Shown in pieces: positions 63,752 to 64,000 of a DNA stretch of 64,000 nucleotides (position 1 is the stretch's first letter; each line of letters starts with the position of its first letter). Location: NCBI RefSeq assembly GCF_051020975.1, contig NW_027478168.1:5766001-5830000 (forward strand). Direction: 5' to 3'. This stretch comes from Osmia lignaria lignaria (Eukaryota > Arthropoda > Insecta > Hymenoptera > Megachilidae). A program made the position numbers and the translations under genes. A model generated the notes under the pieces. That model worked only from the letters and a program-made list of their open reading frames with translations, did no database searches and was not told the DNA's origin.

Positions 63752-64000
63752 CTTAATTCTCTACAAAAAAGGTCTCTTAACATTTTCCCATAGCTGGCAT
63801 CGTTTCCGAGATATTTGCAGATTTAGCTCAAGGGAAGGGGCCTGACGGACATACTCCGAGATATTTCTTCTTCTTGTTGTTCCTCTTCTGCACAGCTAAG
63901 CTGGAAGTGGCATTTGCAGCTCGCAATAGTGCAGAGTTATCTCAAAGAAAGAGGCCACGGTGTTTCTGTGTCTCTATTATGTTGGTGCGGCTTCGGAACT
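63752..64000 (+). repeat. Partial last unit, divergent marker sub-family
   Basis: The first 249 bases of a unit are cut by the window end. It carries ttttcccatagctggcatcg, gatttagctc, catactccgag, ttcctctt and aaagaggcc, so it belongs with 54,092 and 59,244. The array evidently continues beyond the window. Confidence 0.85.

Larger units (their letters stand above)
1..64000 (+). repeat. 322-bp satellite DNA array, 198.8 units head to tail
   Basis: Every 322 bases the same unit recurs in the same orientation, from the first base to the last. Landmarks repeated in almost every unit are attttgccatagctcgctt, ccgagatatttgcag, a TTC-rich pyrimidine tract, ctattatgttggtgc, ggaacttttaaatat and ctgatcaaaaaatatcat. 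Unit starts run from 1 to 63,752 with a total drift of only -5 bp. I found no interruption by a transposon, gene, inverted segment or unrelated DNA. Long homogeneous satellite blocks like this are typical of eukaryotic centromeric or pericentromeric heterochromatin; the location here is inference. I do not recognise the family by name. Confidence 0.98.

Noticed and set aside
1..64000. CRISPR array or bacterial repeat locus
   Set aside because: The entire 322-bp unit is repeated with no unique spacers, no cas genes and no bacterial genes. The layout is a satellite.
1..64000. Embedded transposon, retroelement, tRNA, rRNA or gene island
   Set aside because: The 322-bp phase continues unbroken to the end, leaving no room for an insertion. 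No terminal repeats, target-site duplications or RNA gene motifs were seen.

Overview
The whole window is one uninterrupted tandem satellite array. The repeat unit is 322 bp, all units lie in the same orientation, and 198 complete units plus a 249-bp partial unit fill all 64,000 bases. I see no protein-coding gene, RNA gene, transposon, CRISPR array or unique sequence. This is eukaryotic heterochromatin, most likely centromeric or pericentromeric, although the sequence does not show the chromosomal location. The first unit is about 39% G+C by hand count. CpG is not clearly depleted: the consensus unit carries 11 CpGs against roughly 12 expected. That fits an invertebrate or other lightly methylated genome better than a typical vertebrate, but the species cannot be named from this window.

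Unit phase is very strict. With the unit start set at the [cat/ctt]aattctctac motif, starts fall every 322 bp from base 1 to base 63,752. The only net length changes are a 2-bp loss near 22,115, the same 2-bp loss copied near 25,011, and a 1-bp loss near 32,538. Units differ from each other by point substitutions that define sub-families.

The sub-families are arranged in higher-order repeats (HORs) whose size changes along the array. (A) 1-9,982: 5-unit (1,610 bp) periodicity. (B) 9,983-18,032: a mosaic with 14/15-unit, 7-unit and 4-unit recurrences. (C) 18,033-25,434: a 14-unit block followed by a shortened 9-unit copy. (D) 25,435-32,518: loosely ordered units related to the next domain. (E) 32,519-41,855: three tandem copies of a 10-unit HOR (10, 10 and 9 units), identical by eye and apparently the youngest part. 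(F) 41,856-50,871: another 10-unit HOR, with a nested 3-unit duplication and an 18-unit recurrence. (G) 50,872-60,209: 16-, 17- and 6-unit recurrences with a domain-specific substitution. (H) 60,210-64,000: more independent units without a clear HOR.

At several HOR edges a single unit is visibly chimeric. Its 5' part matches one sub-family and its 3' part another, and one or more whole units are missing. This is the expected footprint of in-register unequal exchange or gene conversion. No genes act together here; the biology is concerted evolution of a satellite, possibly with a structural chromosome role. Each unit contains a roughly 74-codon frame opened by TTG, but the evidence is against it being a gene.
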